From Argopecten irradians (taxonomy: Eukaryota > Mollusca > Bivalvia > Pectinida > Pectinidae): DNA of 64,000 nucleotides. The translations under genes were made by a program, and so were the position numbers. The notes below the pieces were generated by a model. The model ran no database searches. It was not told the DNA's origin and saw only the letters and a program-made list of their open reading frames with translations. Positions 34,935-46,900 of the stretch are shown in pieces (the first letter of the stretch is position 1; each line of letters starts with the position of its first letter). Where the stretch lies: positions 10,556,609 through 10,620,608 of the forward strand of contig NC_091149.1 in the NCBI RefSeq assembly GCF_041381155.1. The letters are read 5' to 3'.

Positions 34935-36410
34935 TGTCACAGTTCACACCAGTTTGTCTACAACTGTTGTTAACGACTTATCATCCCTAAGTTCCAATCT
35001 GGCTTCACTACGAATACACTGTGTAGACGAATGGATATGGCTGGCTTAAACCTCTTTTTAGCCCAAGACTAATATAATGTTACATGTAACATTCTTTTTC
35101 CCCCATACTTAAACGAAACATGATGAAAATACAGTTATATAGAAACATTTCCAAAGCGACGCCATCATAGGAATGTCGTATTGCGTCAAATTCAATGACG
35201 TCGTCGACAAAAGACACCGCATGTAATAATGACGTCACGTCAATGTCTAGCGCGTTTGAGCAGTCTTATCCCTACCCCGGTAAAAAACAGAGTTATCTTT
35301 CCCTAGCAACACTGTTAAGTATGGGAGAAAATATCTTACCTCACTTAGACATGATCCACTGCATGCATGGTCGTTGTTTTATGTTAGTACTATTTTTAGA
35401 CAGCATCTTTCATTTTGATGCCTCGATGATCGATGTACTGACGATTCCCTTCTCCAACCTCTGTAATGGTGTTACGTTGTTACTAACAGCAGATCACAGG
35501 TGAATCCCTAGCTAGTCGTAGTTTTGGATGACGTACCCTTTCCTGGCTATGTTACTGGTCTAAAGTTCTATCTATTTACTTAGTTAAAAAGTTGAACAGA
35601 TTTGCAAGGTCAAACCATACCCATGGATAACTTTCGTCTCCCTGACCAGTTGACTTAACACAATCGACAAACAAGATATAAGAGGGATTTTGACGTCTAC
35701 ATTTCTGTATTTGCATATAACAGAGGTATCGATCCTTGCAGGAAGGCATTGCACGTAGCGTAATACTGTTATGATGATGGTGGACAAACCCTCGTTGAAA
35801 GTTACATTTCATTCTCAGATCTACTAAAGATTGTTCCTTCGGCAAAAGTGTCCTAAATGTCCTAATCATTTGGAATTGTGCTTTGGAGCAATAGCGGACA
35901 TCCTGATCGTATCTTCCCTCTTAAAGTTTCTCAATACCAGTTTCCATTTGGTCCTGGTGATAAGGTTGCCTATGCCTTCTTCATAATTTACTTGTCGGCT
36001 GGATTCTATCATTTGGTCCAAGAGGTTCACTCAGGTTTTCATATCTATGTGTCAAGGAAGGTCTATGTTCTGTTACTGCATGATCGTTTCCTTGCCATCA
36101 CTGATGTAGTGATATTGCAGGGATTTACTTTTGATGCGTCAATTGTCATAGTCTTTTGTTGGTCCTCTCTGCTCTTCTGGAATCTTTCAGACAATCCCTC
36201 TATACATGCATTGTACAATATTGTTGGTACATCCGCGGCTGGACATATAATGTGGTCGTCCTGTTCCCAGTTCCTTCGTTACTGTAGTTTATCTCCTGTC
36301 CATCCTGATCATGTCTTCCACCTGCTGCTGCATGCACTTCATCCTTGCTCGATCTGTTCACAGGCCCTTCACACTCTCGCTGCCCCAGCCATCTCTTACG
36401 TCAAAGTTTT
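34935..36410. other. Unassigned region with long plus-strand open stretches
   Basis: The plus frame 35878-36410 stays open for about 175 codons before the minisatellite, but the translation resembles no family I know and lacks splice logic. A minus frame (35576-35869) is also unassigned. Confidence 0.4.
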
Positions 36411-36995
36411 TAGAATACGTATACATCGTAAGACCACGAGGGTGCTTCTTAGTACCCATCTTCAGAATACGTATACATCGTATAGTGCTTATAGAGTATA
36501 TCATCCGCTCTCCTACAAGACCATGATATTGTTCCTTAGTACCCATCTTCAGAATACGTATACATCGTATAGTGCTTATAGAGTATATCATCCGCTCTCC
36601 TACAAGACCATGATATTGTTCCTTAGTACCCATCTTCAGAATACGTATACATCGTATAGTGCTTGTAGAGTATATCATCCGCTCTCCTACAAGACCATGA
36701 TATTGTTCCTTAGTACTCATCTTAAGAATACTTATACATCGTATAGTCCTTGTAGAGTATATATCATCCGCTCTCTCACAAGACCATGAGGATGTTCCTT
36801 AGTACCCATCTTAAGAATACTTATACATCGTATAGTCCTTGTAGAGTATATATCATCCGCTCTCTCACAAGACCATGAGGATGTTCCTTAGTACCCATCT
36901 TTAGGATACTTATACATCGTATAGTCATTGTAGAGTATACCCCCTCCGCCACAAGACCATGAGGGTGTTCCTTAGTACCCATCTTTAGGTAGTTT
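36411..36995. repeat. Minisatellite, ~89-bp unit, 7 copies
   Basis: CTTAGTACCCATCTTCAGAA starts recur at about 36450, 36538, 36627, 36714, 36803, 36892 and 36974. Copies become less alike to the right. It leaves coincidental ORFs on both strands. Confidence 0.9.
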
Positions 36996-38150
36996 GCTGT
37001 AAATGTCTTTCACTAAGATGCCATCTTTGAGTTGCAAACTCTGAATGTCTCATTTACAAAAATGTACTTCGTTCCCAGATGTCATTAGTCCTTTAGACGT
37101 GTTCTTTCATTTCTCGGTTAGCAACTAGCTACATTGTAGTCTTTCTAGTAGATTCCACCGTATGTATACATATCATACAGATAGAAAAGTGCTGCGTATA
37201 TTTGTTGTTACTGTTAGCAAAACGTCACCAGCAGGCTCCCTCCACCTTCAGTCCGTATCCTGGCACTGTAACCGGGTAGTGGCTGAGTATGTATGATTAA
37301 TCCCTATACTCTCTGACGGTTTCTCGTATGTGTACATAGCAAGTAGCTTTTAGTCAGTGTAATGCCAAAAATTTAGAATACGGTAATTTTAATAAACAAA
37401 CACAATATATATCAAACTTCTCACTATTCTTAAATTGAAAATAAATCACAAACAGAATGCTTTGAAATAATTGAATTATAATCACAGTTTTTGAAAAAGG
37501 TAAAAAAAAATCCTTTTTCATTTGACAAAAAATTCTTATCAAACATGACAACAGCAAAAGACATAAAAAATCTGTTTAAGTTTTTGTTGTATGCGAACGA
37601 TTTTATTTTTCTGTTTTTATAATCTGTATTAGGATACTATGAAAGGCAAACTTTTTACTGAATCACTCAAAGTAAAATTTTGTTGGAAATCACAATTGGT
37701 AGATTTCAAGATATTTCAAATAATTTATTTAACAATCAGATAATATGGCAACATGATTAAAGCAATATAGTGTTATTACTATATTTCAAATATTTATATT
37801 AAATTTAATATGTACCAACGTGAAGAAAATAATAAAAGAAAAAAAATACATATGTAAATTGTGACAAATCTACAACATATGAAACGTCACTGGACATTTC
37901 ATTATCTAGGATTTCATTATATGGTAACAAACAGGTGGTTTTATGATAGTGAAAGCACAAATTGAGTATTTAGTGTTCTGTATGTTCATCAGAGTTATCT
38001 GCCCTAGCTTGTGGGTAGATATTTGACTATGAAGTAATGTGTTTACAAGCAAAACATCATCTTTTTCAAAGAACATGAGGTTTGCTCATGAAACAATTGA
38101 TTCTTATCCACAAGGACAGATAACTTTCTATTATGCAAAGATCTAATAGA
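36996..38150. other. AT-rich intergenic, nothing recognised except a decayed MITE
   Basis: A decayed family-3 palindrome lies at about 37980-38146 (CAGAGTTATCTGCCC ... GGACAGATAACTTT). No genes. Confidence 0.55.
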
Positions 38151-38522
38151 TTAAAGATGCTCCACCGCTGACAGAGCATAAATGATATTCATCATTTGAA
38201 CAATAATTGGTGATTAATTATGTATCTAAATGTCATCTTATACATATATATATATATATTAAATAATTTATTTTGCCTTTGGTGCATGTGCAATCAGTAC
38301 TTCATTCCATATAGGATATAGTTCCACTGATTTTTTTTGGGGTGCAATTAATTATTTTTCATACTTTTAATTTGAATTAAAATTAGAAGCTCAAACTTTT
38401 CAATGGTCGTAATGGTGTAAAGTACCGTAAATAACTTTTGTAACTGAAGAAATATACTAAATCATCTGCTCCTGTTTTAGATAGTGGAAAAATACGATTT
38501 GTCAGCGGTTGAGCATCTTTAA
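38151..38522. mobile_element. TTAA-type MITE, copy D (TTAA on both sides)
   Basis: TTAA-AGATGCTCCACCGCTGAC at the left and GTCAGCGGTTGAGCATCT-TTAA at the right. The full-length reverse orientation of copy B. Confidence 0.88.
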
Positions 38523-38914
38523 CAAATTTGAATACACATTTTGATAATTTTTTTATTACTTTTTTTGCAATTCCTTGCCTCTGAATTAAATGATTTTCTC
38601 TTCATTTTTTTTATAGATTTTTAAAAATATTAATAACAAAACAAAAGCCACAATGAATTACTCCTTTAGATATAAATCATTAACATCGTTAAGAATTAAA
38701 GAGGTGCTTTTCCTTACCTATATTTGACATACCAGTAAGAGTCAATAAGACTGGTATAAACCTTTGTATATAATTTTGATATCATTTATACATCATTGCA
38801 TTTCAATAATTTAAAATCATGATAATCTAGCACCAGAACATAGACAAAGGCAGTGGGCATGGGAATATTTCTTAAAATTGTAAAAGAGCACATGATTTTA
38901 TGATAAATTTAATC

Positions 38915-38990
38915 ACTGCCTCTGCCAGGATTCGAACTCAGGACCTCACGGTTACGCTAGTTTATTAACTCACCCGAGGGTTACAACATT
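38915..38990 (-). mobile_element. tRNA-like head of a SINE
   Basis: On the minus strand an A-box-like GGTGAGTTAATAAACTAGCG and a B box GAGTTCGAATCCTGG. It is followed by sequence unrelated to a 3' tRNA end, so a SINE, not a tRNA. Confidence 0.5.
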
Positions 38991-40076
38991 ACTATATAAA
39001 CATTTCGATCACATCACCAATTGGTTAAAGGGCTCAAAACTTTTATTTTTATTTTTCATTCACAATTTACAATTAAAGGCTCTCTTAGATTGTCTAATTA
39101 TAATGAATGGAAATTGTAGAAATTTATTTTTGAGAATTCTGAATAACAGCGACAATAAACAAAATTTAACAGGAGAAAAAATAATTTGGTCTAAAATCCT
39201 AGTCAAGCTTGAAATAAACTGAAATTGTTTTGTGAAGTATTCATTAGTTTTGATTACATATTCCAGTTAGTAATCAATGTGTAACTTTTATATGGCAAGA
39301 ATTAGTGATAAATCTGTATACAGTATATTTACATGAAAGATGGAGAATCATCTTAATTCATATATTTCCAAAAAGCAAAGCATACAAATATTGACCCTGA
39401 ACGAAATGATAAACAAATTGGATTTGTTTTTTGGTATAATTACAATTAAAAGAACAATTATAATAAATCAAGAATTGGCCAAAATACATGATGCATATCT
39501 ACTATACTATATAATGACAAATGAATAAATGATGTTGAAATCAGTTAATATGACATTTGATCACTATTGGCCATTTTATAACAGAATTTATAGTCATTTC
39601 AAAAAAGCTCTTCCTGATCACCCCATGATAATCATACATTATACAAAACATTTGGAAGGAAAATATATTTGTTTTATCATATGAACAGTACAGTCAGTGT
39701 GACTATAAACATATTCATCCTTATTGTCACTGTTTTAATTAAAATGTGACAGCCCGTTAGTTTTTCCATTCCCTGTATGTACACATCGAATGATCTCCAT
39801 TAATTAAAGGTGTATAATTTATATAGTTACCCGAGTCTCTATATAAATGTAAATAAAGTAATTTTGCCTATTGACCGGTCAATAGTTTGATTGTTGACCG
39901 TTGGGGAACGTTTGCATGCGTTTATTGTTGACGTCATAATTACTTGTTGACGTCATAAACACCAGGGCACCGGATCAACTCAAATACAGGTATTCTTTTA
40001 AAGACAGTCTTTCTCACCAGAAGCTCAGTGATAAGTTGACGATTGTGGTTCAGGAAACAAGACAGTTGTTTCACCC
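38991..40076. other. AT-rich, downstream of ALS2
   Basis: Likely ALS2 3' flank. An AATAAA on the minus strand near 39920 could end the transcript, but this is weak. No other feature. Confidence 0.45.
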
Positions 40077-40230
40077 CTTTTCAGTCAACAGTCAAAACTC
40101 TTTCCTGAGGTGTTGGGACCAACCTGATGAACTGTTTCCAGAGGCAGGAGGCCGAGGGAAACAGTTTATAGGATTGATCCCAATACCGAGGGCTAAATTT
40201 GACTGAAAAGCCATGAAACAACTGTATACT
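40077..40230. repeat. Dispersed repeat in the ALS2 3' region
   Basis: TCAGTCAACAGTCAAAACTC ... GACCAACCTGATGAACTGTTT recurs at 50967-51075 in an ALS2 intron with CAGACCAACCTGATAGACTA. Confidence 0.65.
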
Positions 40231-40420
40231 ATAAGGTCTACCAAAGAAATTTTTGTCTGCTTGAAATGACATGACATGACCAGGTAACAGATTTTGCCTA
40301 CTTGGTGTGCGACCCTGTCATCTACCTAAATGGTTCGTCACAAACAATAGAGAAAAATATCACAGATTAAATAATGGATCCTAAATAAGGTAAATATATT
40401 CATAACAGCTGTTTTAGTTA

Positions 40421-40708
40421 CACCTCAATAACTGTGGAAACCAGCAAGATCACTTAGTATAACTTCAAATAGTTAGATCCCTCAATAATCAAAACACTTG
40501 CATCGATCCTTTGCTCAAACTGTCTGGATTGTGAATTTTCAGAGTGCTGAATTTCATTTACACCTCAATAACTTTAAAAATCAACAAGATAATTTTGTAT
40601 AACTTCAAGTAATCTGGAGGCTAAATAATCCAAACGCTTGCATCCTTCACTCAAACTGGCTCGATTGTGTGAATTTTTCAGAGTGTTAAATTTCATTTCC
40701 TTAGTCAA
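40421..40708. repeat. Two-copy ~130-bp tandem repeat in the ALS2 3'UTR region
   Basis: TTACACCTCAATAACT ... TATAACTTCAA ... TTTCAGAGTG...AATTTCATT occurs twice in a row. Confidence 0.8.
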
Positions 40709-40900
40709 AAATCAAATCATAACATATTCGTCTGGGTTGTGTTTTATAGACTATTGATATTCAGATTATCATGGGTTCACTTCACTTTGAATTCAACTGG
40801 GTCTTGAAGTTATACATGTTTGAGATAAGACTCTCCATGTCTTTTGTAGGAACGCTTCATTTCATTTTCACCCGTTGAGTTGTTAGTCGACATTTGTTCT

Positions 40901-40945
40901 TCAGTGACTTGGTAGTTTCTCATTCTGTATCTGATAGTAGCAAGC
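40901..40945 (-). CDS. ALS2: ALS2 last coding exon
   Basis: Encodes [14 protein letters not shown] and TGA (40903-40901). Vertebrate alsin ends ACYYQIQREKLN, so the terminus is essentially conserved. Confidence 0.93.
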   Translation of the reverse strand, partial: ACYYQIQNEKLPSH

Positions 40946-43900
40946 CTGAAAAAATTATAAAATATTTATACATCATACCGTATTTGACCCAATAAGTGCC
41001 CCTCTGGCTTCAATTTCATTTCTTTCGAATTAAATGCAGACTGAAAATATGAACACTGAGTTGGTTTCATTATTATAGATTTTTTTTTGTAAAATGATTT
41101 ATGCCTTACTTTGAGTATAATTTTATGAAGGCTAATCAAAATTTGTTTCTATTGAGCCCCCCTTATTTTGTGTCTATTTTTTAAGTGCTCAGGGAGCTTA
41201 TTGGGTGGAATATGGTATTTATCATGGGTTAAGAACAACAGAGAATAGTTTGCCTAATATATTTTATAGTAATTTTGCACAATAGAGATACCTGTGTGTT
41301 GGTATTGATTGTAACATGATGTGTTTATTGGTGTATAATATCAAATTTTCAGAGAAGCATACTTAAATTCTGCTCTCATTTTTATAATAGTACTAACGAT
41401 GTCATAATCAAAATTATCAAAGATACTTATCTATCAATCAATATTCTATCATAGTGTCATGCATCCATAAAATTTACAGTCATTCATGAAATATCATAAA
41501 CAATCAGATTCAAAAGAGATGCTCAGCAAATATTGACACATGGTAAAAATACCGACATGGAAGGGCAGACAACTGTACAAAGGTAAGATGCTAGAACCAG
41601 CCATCAAGTTGCACCCTTATAGCCGGTTATTTTGCGGTGAATCTATTATTACAATTTCTCAGGACATTGCTATGATTGCAAAAATTTGATATGCCAAATA
41701 TTGAGAAATGGTTGAATGATATCTGCCCTAAAATTCATATAGCAAAAATTTAAAATCGTTAATATATATATGAATTTCTCCTTTTTAGATCAAATCACAA
41801 AAATTTGGTATGCAAAAATAACTGGTTATGCAGTATTTAGGAAAATATGGTTTTTAACTTTAAATTTGTTTGAAATAGACTACACGTATTATGACCCTAG
41901 ATGTCAGTATCATAATATCAGAGTGTCGCAGCTACTTACATGAAGCGTCGTAAACATGATCCCTAACTCTCCATTTTCAAGGTGAGGTTCCATCAGATCT
42001 TCTATCAAGTGAACCTCTGCCCCTAAATGGCGTATTTTTGAGCGGACTACGACATACTGGAAAACTGGGAAGAGTTCATCCATGCACCACATATGGTCCT
42101 CATTCAAGGCCTGTTGCACCGTCTGTAAATATAAATAACCACAGCAACTAAGTCATCATATAAACTTAAAATCTACATGTACTTCAGCATTAACTTGAAT
42201 GGATTTTTTATGTTATGGAGATATAACACAAAAATATGTATGTACTCTACATGAACAACAAAGCAGTTTATGATAAGAGTATACTCTGATTTTTATATAT
42301 CTCCATAACATAAAAAATCTATCCGAATTAATCCTTATAATTCAATTTACTTAAGACAATCTCTTCAATATTCAAAATTCATTTTGGGACTCTTTTGTCT
42401 TTGAAATCATTACGCCATTATCTCAGCCGATCAGAAGCGACATTACAAACAACAACACCATTTTTTTCGGTTATGGGCTGAAATAGTAAATTTCTAAAGA
42501 TGCTCCACCGCCGACAGAGCATAACTGATATTCATCATTTGAACAATAATTGGTGTTTAATTGTGTAAATATATGTCTAATTAACACAAAAAATAACATA
42601 AAATGATTTATTTTGCCTTTGGTGCATGCGCAATCAGTACTTCATTCCATATAGGATATAGTGCCATGGAATTTTTTCGGGGTGCAATTAATTATTTTTC
42701 ATATTTTTAACTTGAAGTCATATTAAAAGCTCAAACCTTTCAGTGGTGGTAACCGTGTAAAGTAAGTAACTTTTGTAACTTAAGAAAAATACTTAATCAT
42801 CTGCTCCTGTTTTTGATAGTGAAAAAATACCGTTTGTCAGCGATGGAGCATCTTTAAGCTAATGAAAATGCTTGTAACAAGCAAAACTGAATTTTTAATT
42901 CAGTGAAGAAGTAGACATAAATGAAATATTATTGAAAAGATGATGTGATGCTATCATGTGATAGAAGACAACAAATGCAATCCTGTATGGCTATTCTGTA
43001 TTTGCATATTTAAGAGTTATCTACCCTTGCAGGTAGGTATTGATTGTGACGTCACATGTTTGCGAGCGTTACATCATTCTTTTCGGAAAAAATGATGTGA
43101 ATTGTGCTCACAAAATAATGACGTAACAATCAATACCTACTTGAAAGGGAGCTAACACTGTAATATGCAAAGACGGAATACTGAGAAAATTGGAATATAG
43201 CCATTGATTCTGCTTGATTAGCACAAGTCTTCCCTACCTTGGATATTTCCAGGAATGTTTGCTGTATCACTTTTAGTTTCTCCTTTGGACTAAATGCCGT
43301 GCTGAAATACACAAAAAAAACCTTTCAGGCATTGCAAAATTTTGGAATCACAGACGTTATTTTACTCTTAGATTCGTTAAAATACCATAAACAATTTCAA
43401 TCAAGTTTTGTAACTATGATTAAAAACATTCAGAAACATAAAAATTTGTGGAATTTTCATCCCCCGCTTTCAGTACATATTGTAGGTAAACATTATTGAG
43501 GTTAAGATTTAACCTTGGTTGAAACATGAAAAAATAATCTAAAGTCTTATTCAGAAGTAAGATGTGTAAAATAATGTCTGCTGAAAGTGACTATTAAACT
43601 TGGCTGAGCTCTTAAGGCATTTAACTTTGATACTAACTTTTAAGAAAATCAGTTTACATTTGTTACAATTATTGCACAGGGAATGGCAGAAAATGATGTT
43701 TTTAGTACATCAAAGGGCCATAACTCCACTACATAATGTCTGACAACAGTGGCAATCGAACTTGGCCAAGCCCTTAAGGCATTTGACCTTGTTATCAATT
43801 TTGAAGAAAATTGGTTAATATTTATTAGAGCTATTGCAGGGAAATGGCAGAAAATGCCTTTTACTTATTAAATCAAAGGGTTATAACTCTGCTAAATAAG

Positions 43901-46900
43901 GTCTTTTGCAAGTGGCGATCGAACTTGGCCAAGTCCATAAGGCATTTAACCTTGTTACTTAGCTTGAAGAAAATCGGTTTTTACTTGTTACACTTATTGC
44001 ACGGAAATGGCAGAAAATGATGGTTTTAGTAATTGAAAGGGCCATAACTCCGCTAAATAAGGTCCATCGACAGTCACGATCAAACTTGGCCGAACCCTTC
44101 AGGCATTTAACCCTGTCACCAAGAAAATCGGTTTACATTTGTTACAGTTATTGCACGGACACGAAGTGTTACAGACAGACGGACAGACAGACAGACAGAC
44201 GGACAAATCCAAAATAATATCCCCCGTTTAAGAGAAAGTGGGGGATTAAAAAAAGAAAGAAGATAAGAGCAGACCCAATAGTCAGGAAATCTATCCTCCT
44301 TTGGCAGGGAATGGATGGGCGTGAGATGTCAAAGTAGTGGAAGAGTGTGAGAATCCGAAGTGACATTTAGATAATGTTATACATTTTGTAACCAATTTTA
44401 AAAACATATAAGTTGAGCACCTACCTGATCTGCTGTAAGGTATCAACAGATGATAGGTAACAGTGATCACGGAGGCTGGACAATCGCTGTAAAACAAACA
44501 TTCTAAATATAACAATGATCACGGAGGCTGGACAATCGCTGTAAAACAAACATTCTAAATATAACAATGATCACGGAGGCTGGACAATCGTTGTAACACA
44601 AACATTCTTAATGTAACAGTGATTAAGGAGACTAGACAATCACTGTAAATCAAACATTCTAAATGTAACAATGATCATGGAGGCTGGACAATCGCCATAG
44701 AAATTGACATTCTAAATGAAATGTTGATCATGGAGGCTGGACAATCACTGTACATTGTAAAACAAACATTCTAAATGTAAAAGGGATCACGAAGGCGGGA
44801 CAGTTGCTGTAAAACTAACATTCTAAATGTATAACTGTGATCATGTACATTTACGGAGGCTGGACAATTGCTCTAATCTGATTAGTAGGTAATGAGATTA
44901 CTTAATAGGTCTACATGTAACAAAGCAGTTAATTAACTTGGTAAACTCAAACTAGTATAGTAATGTAACTTGAAAACTCTAATCAACCAACTAGCATGTT
45001 TGAATTAATCAGATATAAATCCAATATTTACCTTTCGTTTATCCTGGAACATGGTCTCCTCTATCAGCCAGAATCGCCTGTAAAGAAATGATGATAAAAA
45101 GTTATCTCCCTTGTTTTCAGTAACACATTACCTCCCTTGATTTCAGTAACAAATTATCTCCCTTGTTTTGATGGTAAGTTTTGGGCAGAAATGAATGTCA
45201 AGGACAAAATTGCTTTTCTTTCTATCTAAGAAATTAAAATACCATAACAAAACATTGTTCCTTTAAGGATGCTCCACCACTGACAAATGGTATTCTTTCT
45301 CTATGAAAAACAGGAGCTGACAAATAAGGTTTTTCCTTCAGTTACAAAAGTAACTTACTTTACACCATTACCACCATTGAAAAGTCTGAGCTTCTAATTT
45401 TACTTCCAGATGAAAATATAAAAAATATTCAATTGCATCCCGATAAAATTCTGTGGCATTATGTCCTATATGGAATGTTGGACTGATTGTGCATTGCATG
45501 CATATTATTTTTTTGTGTTAATTAGATATATATACATGATTAAACATCAATTAATTATTGTTCAATTGATGAGTATCGTTTATGCTCTGTTGGTGGTGGA
45601 GCATCTTTAATTAATCCTGATTTTCTGTCAGAAAAGCAATTAGACGTACTGATCAATGCCTAAATAAGCCATCAGTGCCATATCCCCCTGTCTGTTCAGC
45701 TTCTGGACCCTCTCCCAATATCGCTCATCCTCCTTGTCATTATAGAGGGCATACAGGTCAAATAAAGGGGGATAAATCTTGGGCAGCAGCAAAGGCTGTA
45801 GCAGACTTCCAGCAGTCACAACCTCTCTGAAAATAGAAATTCAAATGATTTTTTTTTATCAAATAAAAAGATAGAATATTTATAAGCTAAAACTGCTATC
45901 ATCAACTTTTATCATTCATTTTTAATGTTGGGTGTACAAATTTTATGTCATCTATCAGATAAATACAAATAATTCAAAAATTCCTCCATTTATTACTTTT
46001 ACCAGAAACATATTACCTTGTACCAAATGATTTCTTTAAGAGAAATCTGAGACAATTGATAACATGTTAAGCAAAATCAACCCGGACTGTTAGAAATCTT
46101 CAAAATTTCAACCACCAGAAAATGTTACAGGAATTCTACACCTGTATTTGTTTCATTAATCAGTTTTATTTCATAGATAAAAGTACTGTCAACAAACTTT
46201 CTTTTGAGTGCAATTTAATTTTGAGACCCAATTAAATTTTTGAAAGTTTAACTCTGTGAATAAATATCTACTCCTTTTATATTGATAAGAATTTCCATTA
46301 GATGTTTTATTCTGTGAATGTTACTCCTTGTGAACTTATTTTGAAATGAAAATTGTGAAAATTAATAGCTGCGAAAGAAAGTTGGTTTTCAGAGCACTAT
46401 TTCCCTTAGTCCTATAAACATTTGACTATATACAGAACATCTTAGTGTACAACATACATTTGTTCATCCCCATCCAGTAGTCCACTATCCACTGACTCTG
46501 TATCACTGCGCGGAGAATCTTTACGTCGCGAAGAACACTTCCTCTGACACAATCTGTAGTGGTCCTCCATTCACTGGCAGGTCAGGAAATAAAATTCTGT
46601 GCAATTCACAAAAATGTAATGTTATCAATAAAAAGATATCTAGTGGTACTTACATTGAAATGGAAATCTTTCTTACATGAAGCAAGAGAAACATGCAGAT
46701 TGTGATTCATCAACAAAAGTATCAGGTCAAAGGTTCCATAGTAAAACCATGATGGTGTTCATCTGCAATCAATTCCATTTTTAAAATTAAAGTAGAAATG
46801 TTTAAATAGCCCCATATCCATTAAAAGTAGGAAGTGGGGGTGGGGTGGGGTTAATAGTTTAACTTCCTATTAACAGCCAGGGTAATGTAAGGATGTGCTA

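Noticed and set aside
35878..36789. 303-codon plus-strand protein gene
   Set aside because: The second half is the 89-bp minisatellite. The first half shows no domain, so it is listed only as an unexplained open region.
39910..39930. Firm ALS2 polyadenylation signal
   Set aside because: A single AATAAA about 1 kb beyond the stop in AT-rich DNA is too weak to annotate as a terminator.
46437..46596. ALS2 pseudogene
   Set aside because: A single frame break among 15 otherwise intact, in-phase exons is better explained by an indel or an alternative acceptor.
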